A stretch of 12,154 bases of DNA. Source: Desulfobacterales bacterium. Lineage in GTDB: Bacteria > Desulfobacterota > Syntrophobacteria > B119-G9. Location of the stretch: NCBI GenBank assembly GCA_026992215.1, contig JALXAI010000474.1, forward strand, positions 1 to 12,154, given 5' to 3'. The notes beneath the pieces are model-generated. The model was not told the DNA's origin. It was given only the letters and a program-made list of their open reading frames with translations, and searched no databases. Shown in pieces: positions 1-5,239 of the stretch; within the stretch, counting starts at the first letter, position 1, and each line of letters starts with the position of its first letter. The position numbers and the translations under genes were made by a program.

Positions 1-596
1 TTTGCGCACTCGGCTACGTTCACCTGGGCAGGCCGAGCGTGGTAAAAAGGGAAATACGGAGGTTCGTAGAAAACCTGGCCTCGCTTAAAAAGCCGGAGAT
101 AATCTGTTTTCATGATGATTGTTACGCCACCCTGAAAGTGAAGGCGGCCGAGTACGGCGTTTCCGTTCCGTTTAAAGTGACACACCTTTTCGAATACCTG
201 TTCAAGCAGCTGAAGAAAAAGGCGGCAAGCGTCGAGCCGTTAAACATAAAGGTAGCCTACCAGGCACCATGCGCTTCCAGGTATTGCCCGGAAAAGGATC
301 ATTTTATCGATGAAATTTTTGACCTGGTGGGTGTGAAAAGGGTGTCAAGAACCCATGAGAAAGCGAAAGGCTTGTGCTGCGGCGCACCGTTAATGGCAAG
401 AGACAGGAACAGGGCCCAGGAGATAAAGTTAAGAAACGTGAAAGACGCGGTGGAACATGGAGCAGAGGCGATGATTTTCTTGTGCCCCATGTGTTACCTG
501 AACCTGAGAAAAATTTGCCGGGAGCAAAATATCCGGCCCATATTTATCTCTGATCTGTGCCTCATGGCACTTGGAGAAAAGACTATTGATACCTAG
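1..596 (+). CDS. CCG-domain iron-sulfur protein (HdrB/GlpC-like), 5' truncated by window edge
   Basis: The frame is open from the left edge (first full codon at 3) to TAG at 594-596, so only the C-terminal ~197 residues are visible and the true start lies outside. A GTG at 39 is not a convincing start because coding sequence continues upstream of it. The visible part carries a cysteine-rich CCG module: APC, 34 residues, CCG, 33 residues, CPMC. This matches the Cx31-38CCGx33-34CxxC pattern of heterodisulfide reductase subunit B and related GlpC, lactate or glycolate oxidoreductase subunits. An earlier CFHDDC segment looks like the degenerate end of a preceding domain. Proteins of this family bind a non-cubane or ordinary 4Fe-4S cluster and pass electrons in cytoplasmic or membrane-associated complexes. 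The partner subunits are outside the window, so the exact complex cannot be named. Confident for the family, not for the substrate. Confidence 0.85.
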   Translation, partial: CALGYVHLGRPSVVKREIRRFVENLASLKKPEIICFHDDCYATLKVKAAEYGVSVPFKVTHLFEYLFKQLKKKAASVEPLNIKVAYQAPCASRYCPEKDHFIDEIFDLVGVKRVSRTHEKAKGLCCGAPLMARDRNRAQEIKLRNVKDAVEHGAEAMIFLCPMCYLNLRKICREQNIRPIFISDLCLMALGEKTIDT

Positions 597-615
597 AAAA
601 ATATGTTTAAAATTA

Positions 616-644
616 TTGACGAGGGTAAAATTATGTGTTAAAAG
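616..644 (+). promoter_or_regulatory. candidate promoter for the tRNA pair
   Basis: TTGACG (616-621) is followed after 17 nt by TAAAAG (639-644). The -35 matches the sigma-70 consensus at 5 of 6 positions and the -10 at 4 of 6. Initiation would fall about 15-20 nt before the first tRNA. The spacing is ideal but the -10 is only fair. Confidence 0.4.
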
Positions 645-666
645 ACCAAGCTCGATTGTTTTCGAG

Positions 667-739
667 GGGCCGTTAACTCAGCTGGTAGAGTATCTGCCTT
701 TTAAGCAGAGAGTCGCTGGTTCGAATCCAGCACGGCCCA
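667..739 (+). tRNA. tRNA-Lys (anticodon TTT)
   Basis: A full cloverleaf can be drawn. The acceptor stem is GGGCCGT (667-673) paired with ACGGCCC (732-738), with A739 as discriminator. The anticodon stem TCTGC/GCAGA encloses the loop CTTTTAA, giving anticodon TTT. The T-arm is CTGG-TTCGAAT-CCAG. The gene is 73 nt without CCA. No CCA is encoded (TAT follows), so the tail must be added after transcription. It lies 8 nt upstream of tRNA-Glu and is probably co-transcribed with it. Confidence 0.97.
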
Positions 740-747
740 TATGGAGC

Positions 748-825
748 GTCCCCATCGTCTAGCCAGGTCCAGGACACCGGCCTTTCACGCCGGCAACACC
801 GGTTCAAATCCGGTTGGGGACGCCA
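748..825 (+). tRNA. tRNA-Glu (anticodon TTC)
   Basis: The acceptor stem is GTCCCCA (748-754) paired with TGGGGAC (815-821), with discriminator G822 and an encoded CCA (823-825). The anticodon stem CCGGC/GCCGG encloses the loop CTTTCAC, giving anticodon TTC. The T-arm is CCGG-TTCAAAT-CCGG. The D-loop is about two bases longer than in E. coli tRNA-Glu. Unlike the adjacent tRNA-Lys, CCA is genomically encoded. Confidence 0.97.
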
Positions 826-836
826 TGACAATTTTG

Positions 837-873
837 AGGGGTCAGGAAGAATTTCCTGACCCCTATTTTTTCC
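837..873 (+). terminator. Rho-independent terminator after the tRNAs
   Basis: A perfect 12-bp stem (837-848 with 853-864, core GGGGTCAGGAA/TTCCTGACCCC) and a 4-nt loop are followed by ATTTTTT. It sits 11 nt after tRNA-Glu and should end the tRNA transcript. Confidence 0.95.
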
Positions 874-1260
874 ATGGTGACGCAATCGATACCTTTCTCA
901 GGAAAATGACTTTCGAGTTTCCTTATCTGCTGGATCACTCACAAACCTGAATACAAAACCGTTTTACTACGCCTGACTTGGTAGTCCCGCTGGTTTACTC
1001 GACTCATCATAATTCTTGGTTCTTTCAGCTACCACGAAAACGTGGATGTCTCCTCAAGGGGAAATCTCCAAAAAACTTCCGGCTCCCGGAACAGAAGTTC
1101 ACTCCTGCAAATTTGCATAATGCATGGAATTCAAAGATGAATGCGCTGTTTTTTAGGTTTTGTGTGCAGCTGCCGATATATCATGATCACTTGATCGCTG
1201 TATATGAATAGGCATGCATCTGGTGGGAAACAAAGTCTAACACAAAAAGAAAATCCACAA
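874..1260. other. non-coding spacer, no recognised gene
   Basis: About 390 bases with no supportable gene: the short open frames have no ribosome-binding site and no recognisable protein character. The only local structure seen is a small perfect hairpin CCACG-AAAA-CGTGG at 1032-1045, plus AT-rich patches around 1110-1125 and 1180-1205. No promoter or terminator of quality was found. Confidence 0.6.
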
Positions 1261-1390
1261 TCCTTCGGCAGGCTCAGGACGGCGCCCTTTGGCAGGCTCA
1301 GGACGGCGCCCTTTGACAGGCTCAGGACGGCGCCCTTTGACAGGCTCAGGACAGCGCCCTTCGGCAGGCTCAGGACGGCGCACGCTCAGG
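1261..1390. repeat. 24-nt tandem repeat array (five units plus a partial)
   Basis: Five 24-nt units start at 1261, 1285, 1309, 1333 and 1357. Each has the form CCCTT(C/T)G(G/A) followed by CAGGCTCAGGAC(G/A)GCG, with few differences between units. A degenerate partial at 1381-1390 resumes at unit position 9. Because 24 is a multiple of 3, the array is open in several frames and encodes repeats such as FGRLRTAP (+) or RRPEPAEG (-). These frames lack ribosome-binding sites and continue into other repeats, so they are very probably not genes. The unit resembles a dispersed intergenic repeat (core CTTCGACAGGCTCAGG) that I recall from many environmental bacterial genomes; that is memory, not a search. 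Confidence 0.9.
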
Positions 1391-1405
1391 ATATCGCAAA
1401 CTTCC

Positions 1406-1477
1406 TTCAACCAATTCAACCATCTCAACCCTTTCAACCTCCTTAACTTCCTCAACCATCTCAACTTCTCCAAGCAT
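1406..1477. repeat. 9-nt-period TTCAACCAT-type tandem array
   Basis: Eight consecutive degenerate 9-mers follow one another: TTCAACCAA, TTCAACCAT, CTCAACCCT, TTCAACCTC, CTTAACTTC, CTCAACCAT, CTCAACTTC, TCCAAGCAT. Strand composition is extremely skewed: one strand has almost no G, so the other is purine-rich. The array is open in frame and would encode FNxLNxLN (+) or VExVExVE (-) peptides, but nothing indicates translation. Confidence 0.85.
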
Positions 1478-1503
1478 CGGATTACCTGGATTAAGATCGA
1501 AAA

Positions 1504-1550
1504 TAAGACACGCAAAAATGTTACATATCTTTAAAGAAAGTATTCTAAGG
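1504..1550. repeat. direct repeat copy 1 (47 nt)
   Basis: It starts TAAGACACGC, contains GTTACAT and ends AAAGTATTCTAAGG. It matches 1942-1987 over its whole length with only a few substitutions and one indel. It lies downstream of the 9-nt array. Confidence 0.85.
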
Positions 1551-1582
1551 CAGCGAAGCCGCAACCAAAATTTAGGATACGA

Positions 1583-1654
1583 CCCTTCGACAGGCTCAGG
1601 GCACCGCCCTTCGGCCCTTCGACGGGCTCAGGGCAGCGCAGGCTCAGGGCAGCG
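1583..1654. repeat. second cluster of the 24-nt repeat, with 8-nt and 16-nt truncated units
   Basis: It consists of a full unit (1583-1606), an 8-nt fragment equal to unit positions 1-8 (1607-1614), a full unit (1615-1638), and a 16-nt fragment equal to unit positions 9-24 (1639-1654). These copies carry CTCAGGGC where the first array has CTCAGGAC. Both truncations break at the same 8/9 boundary. Confidence 0.85.
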
Positions 1655-1677
1655 CTTTGCTTTGAAACCGCAAAGAC

Positions 1678-1710
1678 GCCCCGTTAAATAGCCTTGGGAT
1701 TTAACAGGGC
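1678..1710. repeat. inverted repeat / hairpin
   Basis: Arms 1678-1689 (GCCCCGTTAAAT) and 1699-1710 (ATTTAACAGGGC) pair over 12 positions with one mismatch, enclosing a 9-nt loop. On either side are CGCAAAGACG and GCAAAGGACGCAAAG, as if the hairpin had been placed inside a CAAAG-type simple repeat. It is not followed by a T-run, so it is not a terminator. Confidence 0.75.
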
Positions 1711-1739
1711 AAGCAAAGGACGCAAAGAAAAACTTTTTT

Positions 1740-1775
1740 CATTTCTCCAATCAGCGCCCGGCGATTGGAGAAATG
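1740..1775. repeat. perfect 13-bp inverted repeat
   Basis: CATTTCTCCAATC (1740-1752) is the exact reverse complement of GATTGGAGAAATG (1763-1775), with a GC-rich 10-nt loop. A T-run precedes it on the + strand (1734-1739), so read on the - strand it has the form of a terminator: stem, then AAAAAAG-complement Ts. No - strand gene is seen that it would serve. A small hairpin GCCGC-GTT-GCGGC follows at 1782-1794. Confidence 0.75.
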
Positions 1776-1847
1776 TGCTCTGCCGCGTTGCGGCAAGCCG
1801 TTCTCACCTAAAACTTAACACGTAAAACTTAAAACCCAACTTAGGGC

Positions 1848-1906
1848 CGAAGGTCCGCCTCCGGAGGATTGTAAATCCGTCTCTGGAGGATCGAAGGTCC
1901 GCCTCC
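1848..1906. repeat. 15-nt direct repeat flanking GGAGGAT motifs
   Basis: CGAAGGTCCGCCTCC occurs identically at 1848-1862 and 1892-1906. The first copy is followed by GGAGGATTG, and GGAGGATCG precedes the second. Complementary GCCTCC and GGAGGA segments allow local stems. This is part of the repeat island. Confidence 0.7.
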
Positions 1907-1941
1907 ACCGGTTAAAAACGGACAAATCGCAGTACGAAGAT

Positions 1942-1987
1942 TAAGACACGCTAAAACGTTACATGTCTCAAAGGAAGTATTCTAAGG
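1942..1987. repeat. direct repeat copy 2 (46 nt)
   Basis: Second copy of the repeat at 1504-1550. Shared blocks include TAAGACACGC, GTTACAT and AAGTATTCTAAGG. The copies are about 440 nt apart and bracket most of the island, including the second 24-nt cluster and the hairpins. Confidence 0.85.
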
Positions 1988-2205
1988 AAGAATCAAGCGA
2001 TATAAGAAAAAATTCAACGATGCCCCTGTAATCCGGTACACGGGATCACTCCGAACGCTAAGCAAAGAGCCAGTGGAGCCTCAAAGTCCAAACAAAAACT
2101 TCTACGTTATCCCAAACGCAAAGGTGTTACGGTCTATACAACCCCCGTTGTTTTCATGATTTACCACGGTACTTTCAGACTTTTCCAGACGTTGATTGCT
2201 GAGGG
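1988..2205. other. non-coding spacer before the riboswitch promoter
   Basis: About 220 bases with no supportable gene, repeat or hairpin of note. No stronger promoter than the one at 2206-2234 was seen. Confidence 0.5.
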
Positions 2206-2234
2206 TTGACATTCTCAGAAATCGGAGGCATAAA
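2206..2234 (+). promoter_or_regulatory. promoter of the riboswitch-GTPase transcript
   Basis: A perfect TTGACA (2206-2211) is followed by a 17-nt spacer and CATAAA (2229-2234, 4 of 6). Transcription would start near 2241, only a few bases before the first aptamer stem. That position supports both the promoter call and the riboswitch call. Confidence 0.7.
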
Positions 2235-2245
2235 TAAAACAATGC

Positions 2246-2300
2246 AGGGGAATGAAGTCTCCCTTGAACCGTCCGATACTATGGGCTGATGACTTCTACC
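2246..2300 (+). promoter_or_regulatory. fluoride (crcB-type) riboswitch aptamer
   Basis: The segment has the ordered elements of the fluoride aptamer. A 5' GGGGAATG is followed by stem strand GAAGTC (2254-2259). TCCC (2260-2263) can form the pseudoknot with GGGA (2248-2251). A purine/A-rich linker contains AACCG. A hairpin follows, GTCC (2271-2274) with GGGC (2283-2286). The 3' signature CTGATGACTTCTAC (2286-2299) contains GACTTC (2291-2296), which closes the first stem perfectly. This can be aligned by eye with the Thermotoga petrophila and Bacillus cereus fluoride aptamers, including the CUGAUG...CUAC signature. The aptamer begins a few nt after the predicted start and is followed by a terminator. 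In known examples fluoride binding raises expression of fluoride exporters or fluoride-sensitive enzymes; here the downstream gene is a dynamin-like GTPase. No covariance-model search was possible. Confidence 0.82.
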
Positions 2301-2385
2301 TTTAAGCGGGTGGGAGTCCGAAAACCCGATTCCTACCCCACTTGGGTTACCGGGTGGGGCGAAAGATGGAGAAATATCAGATAAG
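2301..2385 (+). promoter_or_regulatory. candidate expression platform with alternative hairpins
   Basis: Two overlapping helices are possible. GGTGGGAGTC (2309-2318) can pair with GATTCCTACC (2328-2337), with two G-U pairs. CCCCAC (2336-2341) can pair with GTGGGG (2354-2359). They share bases 2336-2337 and so exclude each other. The strand around 2353-2361 (GGTGGGGCG) is partly complementary to the 5' arm of the terminator and could act as an antiterminator. The folding order is inferred by eye only. Confidence 0.4.
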
Positions 2386-2421
2386 CCTCGCACCGGAGCA
2401 TCAGTGCGAGGTTTTTGTTTT
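2386..2421 (+). terminator. Rho-independent terminator between riboswitch and GTPase start
   Basis: A perfect 8-bp stem, CCTCGCAC (2386-2393) with GTGCGAGG (2404-2411), and a 10-nt loop are followed immediately by TTTTTGTTTT. It lies downstream of the aptamer and ends 13 nt before the GTPase ATG, the usual place for a transcription-controlling riboswitch terminator. Confidence 0.9.
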
Positions 2422-2434
2422 AGAGGGGGAAAAG

Positions 2435-4216
2435 ATGCTTAACGAATACAAACAGGTACGGGAAGAGCTTGTACGCGTCATTGACCTTATGAGTAACCGT
2501 GCGGTCGCGAAGGAAGAGCAGAAAATAGAGGAAAACCTGAGACACCTCAAAAAAAAGGTTGAAGAAAACGCATTCTACCTCGTTGTGCTTGGGCAATTCA
2601 AAAGAGGGAAGAGCACGTTCATCAACAGCCTTCTCGGAGAAAAACTTCTTCCCACCTCCGTGGTTCCTCTTACATCTATTATCACGCTCCTCAAATACGG
2701 CACCAAAGAAAAGATATCCGTGGTTTTCACGGACGGAACCATGAAAGAAATATCAAGGGATGAGCTCGTGGATTATGTCACCGAAAAAGGCAACCCCAGG
2801 AACGAAAAAAACGTTTCACAGGTGATAGTCGAGTACCCGTCAGACTACCTGAAAGAAGGTGTGCATATCATTGACACCCCGGGTGTCGGATCAATCTTTG
2901 AAAACAACACCGAGATGACTTACAGCTTTCTTCCCAAAGTGGACGCGGCTCTTTTCCTCCTGGCAGTTGATCCCCCGATCAGCCAGTCGGAGCTCGATTT
3001 TCTGAAAGACGTAAAACAATACGTGCACAAGATATTTTTTATTCAGAACAAGATCGACTACATGGACGAAGACGAGAGAATCGAGTCGATGAATTTCTCG
3101 AAGAAGGTTCTCGAGGAGACCCTGGGTTCGGATGAAATCAAGATATTCCCTCTTTCGGCTAAATGGGCCCTGGAGGGTAAACTTTCTGGGGACAGGGCAA
3201 AAATAGAAAAGAGCTGTCTTCCCGAGTTCGACAAAACCTTGAGTGACTTCTTGATGAAAGAAAAGGCGCAGGTGTTTCTGAATTCGGTTATACAGAGCAC
3301 GAAAAAGCTGCTGAACGACGAGGAGTTTGCGATTCGCTTGAAACTCAAGGCCATTGCAACTCCACTTAAGGACCTGGAAGAAAAAATAAAACTGTTCGAA
3401 GAGCAACTGGAAAACATAAAGCAGGAAAAGCACGATAACAGCTACCTGTTCGAAGCGGAAATAAAGCGCCTGATGGACAAGGTGGATCGCGAGATTCAAA
3501 AAATGCAGCAGACCCAGCTTCCCAGGCTGCTGGAAGAGTTGAAACGGGCTGGCGAGGAAAACAAGCACCTCGCTACATCCGAGTATGTAAGGGTAATGGA
3601 AGAAAAGCTGCAGAAAGGGATAGTGGAAACCTTTGACAGGTGGGTATCCGAGCAAGAAGAAAGGTTAAACGAGGAATACGCGAGGATATCAAAGCGTTTT
3701 TCCGACCGGACAAACAAAATAATTGAAAGCCTCATGGACGCATCCGCGAGACTTTTTGACATAAAGCTTGAAAGGATTGAAACGGACGAGTCAATAAGCG
3801 AAGAGAGGCGCTTTTACTACCTCCTCGGCGATCCTCCCAAGTTCTTCGATCTCGAAGGTGCCCTCGACTTTTTCTCGAGGGCCGTTCTGCCAAAAGGTTA
3901 TTCTCAAACAAAGATGCTGAAAAAGATAATCAAGAAGCTTCCGGAGAGAATTGACGCCAACTGCGGGCGTGTGAGAGCAGATTTCATGAGACGTATCAAG
4001 GAGAGCTTCCTTGATTTCAGGTGGAACCTCAACATGAAGATTGACGCAACCGCAAACAGCATCAAAGAAGCCCTGGAAAAGGCCGTGGAAATGAAAAAGG
4101 CCAGTTCCGAGGAAGTCCGCACGCTGGAAAAAGAACTGCTACGGGAATTAAACACCATCGAGGAGTTAAAAGCCAGGCTTGATAAGATCCAGGTATCCCT
4201 GGCAGGGAAAAGCTAG
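2435..4216 (+). CDS. dynamin-like GTPase
   Basis: A 593-aa bacterial dynamin-like protein. The GTPase motifs are all present: P-loop GQFKRGKS (53-60), G2 threonine in PLTS (about T80), G3 DTPG (147-150), G4 NKID (205-208) and a G5-like SAK (241-243). The rest is charged and strongly helical or coiled-coil, about 290-460 and 540-593, as in the stalk of dynamin-like proteins. A more hydrophobic stretch around FFSRAVLPKG could be a membrane-touching tip. No true transmembrane helix is evident. Bacterial relatives remodel or protect membranes by GTP-driven assembly. ATG 2435 is chosen because GAGGGGG (2423-2429) precedes it; an in-frame ATG at 2342 would read through the terminator and expression platform. 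The Ntn-hydrolase follows after 68 nt with no terminator, suggesting an operon. The upstream fluoride-type riboswitch suggests induction by fluoride, an inference. Confidence 0.9.
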   Translation: MLNEYKQVREELVRVIDLMSNRAVAKEEQKIEENLRHLKKKVEENAFYLVVLGQFKRGKSTFINSLLGEKLLPTSVVPLTSIITLLKYGTKEKISVVFTDGTMKEISRDELVDYVTEKGNPRNEKNVSQVIVEYPSDYLKEGVHIIDTPGVGSIFENNTEMTYSFLPKVDAALFLLAVDPPISQSELDFLKDVKQYVHKIFFIQNKIDYMDEDERIESMNFSKKVLEETLGSDEIKIFPLSAKWALEGKLSGDRAKIEKSCLPEFDKTLSDFLMKEKAQVFLNSVIQSTKKLLNDEEFAIRLKLKAIATPLKDLEEKIKLFEEQLENIKQEKHDNSYLFEAEIKRLMDKVDREIQKMQQTQLPRLLEELKRAGEENKHLATSEYVRVMEEKLQKGIVETFDRWVSEQEERLNEEYARISKRFSDRTNKIIESLMDASARLFDIKLERIETDESISEERRFYYLLGDPPKFFDLEGALDFFSRAVLPKGYSQTKMLKKIIKKLPERIDANCGRVRADFMRRIKESFLDFRWNLNMKIDATANSIKEALEKAVEMKKASSEEVRTLEKELLRELNTIEELKARLDKIQVSLAGKS

Positions 4217-4284
4217 CGGAGCCCGGCAAAAACTGTAAAAAACAACAGAACGTTTCGTTTACAATCCTCGGGGAAACTGAACAA

Positions 4285-4917
4285 ATGACCCAGTTAATCG
4301 TCTACAAGAGTAATGAGGGAATCCTGGTATGCACGGACAGTTCCGCCACGATGTTTGACGACAACAATGCAGTTCCCTGTTGCTTCCGGGTCCAGAAGCT
4401 CTTCCAGATCACCCCCGGGATACTCATGGCTACGGCAGGAGCCGGTTACGGGCTGGCTTTTTGTGCTTCTTTTCAAAAATACATCCGGGGAAAGGGATTA
4501 TGGAGTTACGAAGATGTTGCAATGGTGGCTCTTCCTTTTCTCCGCTCCGAATTTCAGAGATTCAGGAACGAATGCGACGAAAGATCAGCGATCCCCGACG
4601 TGGAAAGGGTTTATTTCATCATCGCGGGTGTCCAGCCCGGCCCTCAAGGGCATCAATACAGGTTTTCCGTTATTGCCAGTGATTCTTTCCAGCAGCCGTT
4701 ACATTTTGTTAAGGTACCCCATTTCGTGGTGATCCCGAGGAAACTGGCCCTGGAGTACCGGTTAAACGGGCTACCACGCGATACCGCCCTTTATGAGGTG
4801 GAAAAGATCTGCAGGAAGTACCTCGTAAAACTGGCAAATGAATCTGCGGAGGTTGCACCGCCCTTCGATTTTGTACGAATATCAAAAGACGGCATTCGGA
4901 AACGCACCCTGCGATAA
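4285..4917 (+). CDS. proteasome/HslV-fold Ntn-hydrolase-like protein
   Basis: A 210-aa protein whose start resembles proteasome beta and HslV subunits: M-T2-QLIVYKSNEGILVCTDSSAT. If Met1 is removed, Thr becomes residue 1 and Asp18 becomes residue 17, the spacing of the catalytic Thr1/Asp17 pair. A lysine in VQKLFQI (K38) sits where Lys33 would be, allowing a few inserted residues. A glycine-rich MATAGAGYG follows, as in HslV (AGFAGATAD). The later part is less clear, and family membership beyond the superfamily (HslV, Anbu-like or other) is not assigned. Members hydrolyse peptide or amide bonds; no substrate can be inferred. No ATPase partner such as HslU is adjacent; the neighbour is instead the dynamin-like GTPase 68 nt upstream. 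A GGGGAAA site precedes the ATG. Activity and oligomerisation are unproven. Confidence 0.72.
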   Translation: MTQLIVYKSNEGILVCTDSSATMFDDNNAVPCCFRVQKLFQITPGILMATAGAGYGLAFCASFQKYIRGKGLWSYEDVAMVALPFLRSEFQRFRNECDERSAIPDVERVYFIIAGVQPGPQGHQYRFSVIASDSFQQPLHFVKVPHFVVIPRKLALEYRLNGLPRDTALYEVEKICRKYLVKLANESAEVAPPFDFVRISKDGIRKRTLR

Positions 4918-5204
4918 AATTTGCCGGTTATTTACCTACAGGGTAAAAGCCAGAAGCAGCTCTTGCTTCACAAAGATTAAATATCATTATTGGATAAACG
5001 GGGCACAGGGGCTCTGCCAGGACGGATTGAAAAATAATAGCGCAGGCGCCACCGAAACAGGATTGCCGAAGATGGCAAGATCTTCGATATGGGTACACCT
5101 TTCTTGCTTCATGCCCCGGCCACGGCCGTGAAGTCCTCCGTGAATGCATGCCCTTGATAAGTCGATAATCATACTAAAAGAATATGGAATATTTTGCTAT
5201 GATA
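4918..5204. other. intergenic region with small hairpins, no gene
   Basis: No coding sequence is supportable. Small stems are visible: TTTACC/GGTAAA (4931-4936 with 4942-4947), GAAGCA/TGCTTC (4953-4958 with 4964-4969) and a perfect 7-bp CGAAGAT/ATCTTCG (5067-5073 with 5080-5086). None has a proper T-run, so no confident terminator for the upstream operon is identified. Confidence 0.5.
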
Positions 5205-5233
5205 TTGACCTCTATAAGTGAGCAGGTTATATT
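5205..5233 (+). promoter_or_regulatory. promoter of the oxygen-defence cluster
   Basis: TTGACC (5205-5210, 5 of 6), a 17-nt spacer and TATATT (5228-5233, 5 of 6). It is one of the two best sigma-70-like promoters in the window, and initiation near 5240 would leave a leader of about 180 nt before the first gene. Confidence 0.7.
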
Positions 5234-5238
5234 ACCTG
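5223..5238. promoter_or_regulatory. palindromic operator-like site over the -10 box
   Basis: CAGGTTATATTACCTG has perfect 5-bp arms (CAGGT/ACCTG) and is palindromic at 14 of 16 positions. The -10 hexamer lies in its centre, so a bound dimeric regulator would block polymerase. It does not look like a classical Fur or PerR box, and the regulator is unknown. Confidence 0.55.
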
Positions 5239-5239
5239 T

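Noticed and set aside
1261..1390. CRISPR array
   Set aside because: The 24-nt units are contiguous with no unique spacers, and no cas genes are present.
1204..1564. Open frames on both strands through the 24-nt and 9-nt arrays
   Set aside because: They exist because the repeat lengths are multiples of three. They have no ribosome-binding sites, their peptides are low-complexity, and frames overlap on both strands.
667..2205. Integrated mobile element using a tRNA as attachment site
   Set aside because: No integrase or transposase was found, and no repeat of the tRNA 3' end was seen downstream.
2891..3655. 254-aa open frame on the - strand
   Set aside because: It lies wholly inside the dynamin-like GTPase, whose motifs are intact. 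The - strand product has no recognisable domain or ribosome site.
2435..4216. Fluoride exporter as the riboswitch target
   Set aside because: No CrcB/Fluc- or ClC-type membrane protein is encoded after the riboswitch; the next gene is clearly a GTPase with no transmembrane helices.
4285..4917. Naming the gene hslV
   Set aside because: It is longer than HslV, diverges after the first ~60 residues and has no hslU neighbour, so only the superfamily is claimed.
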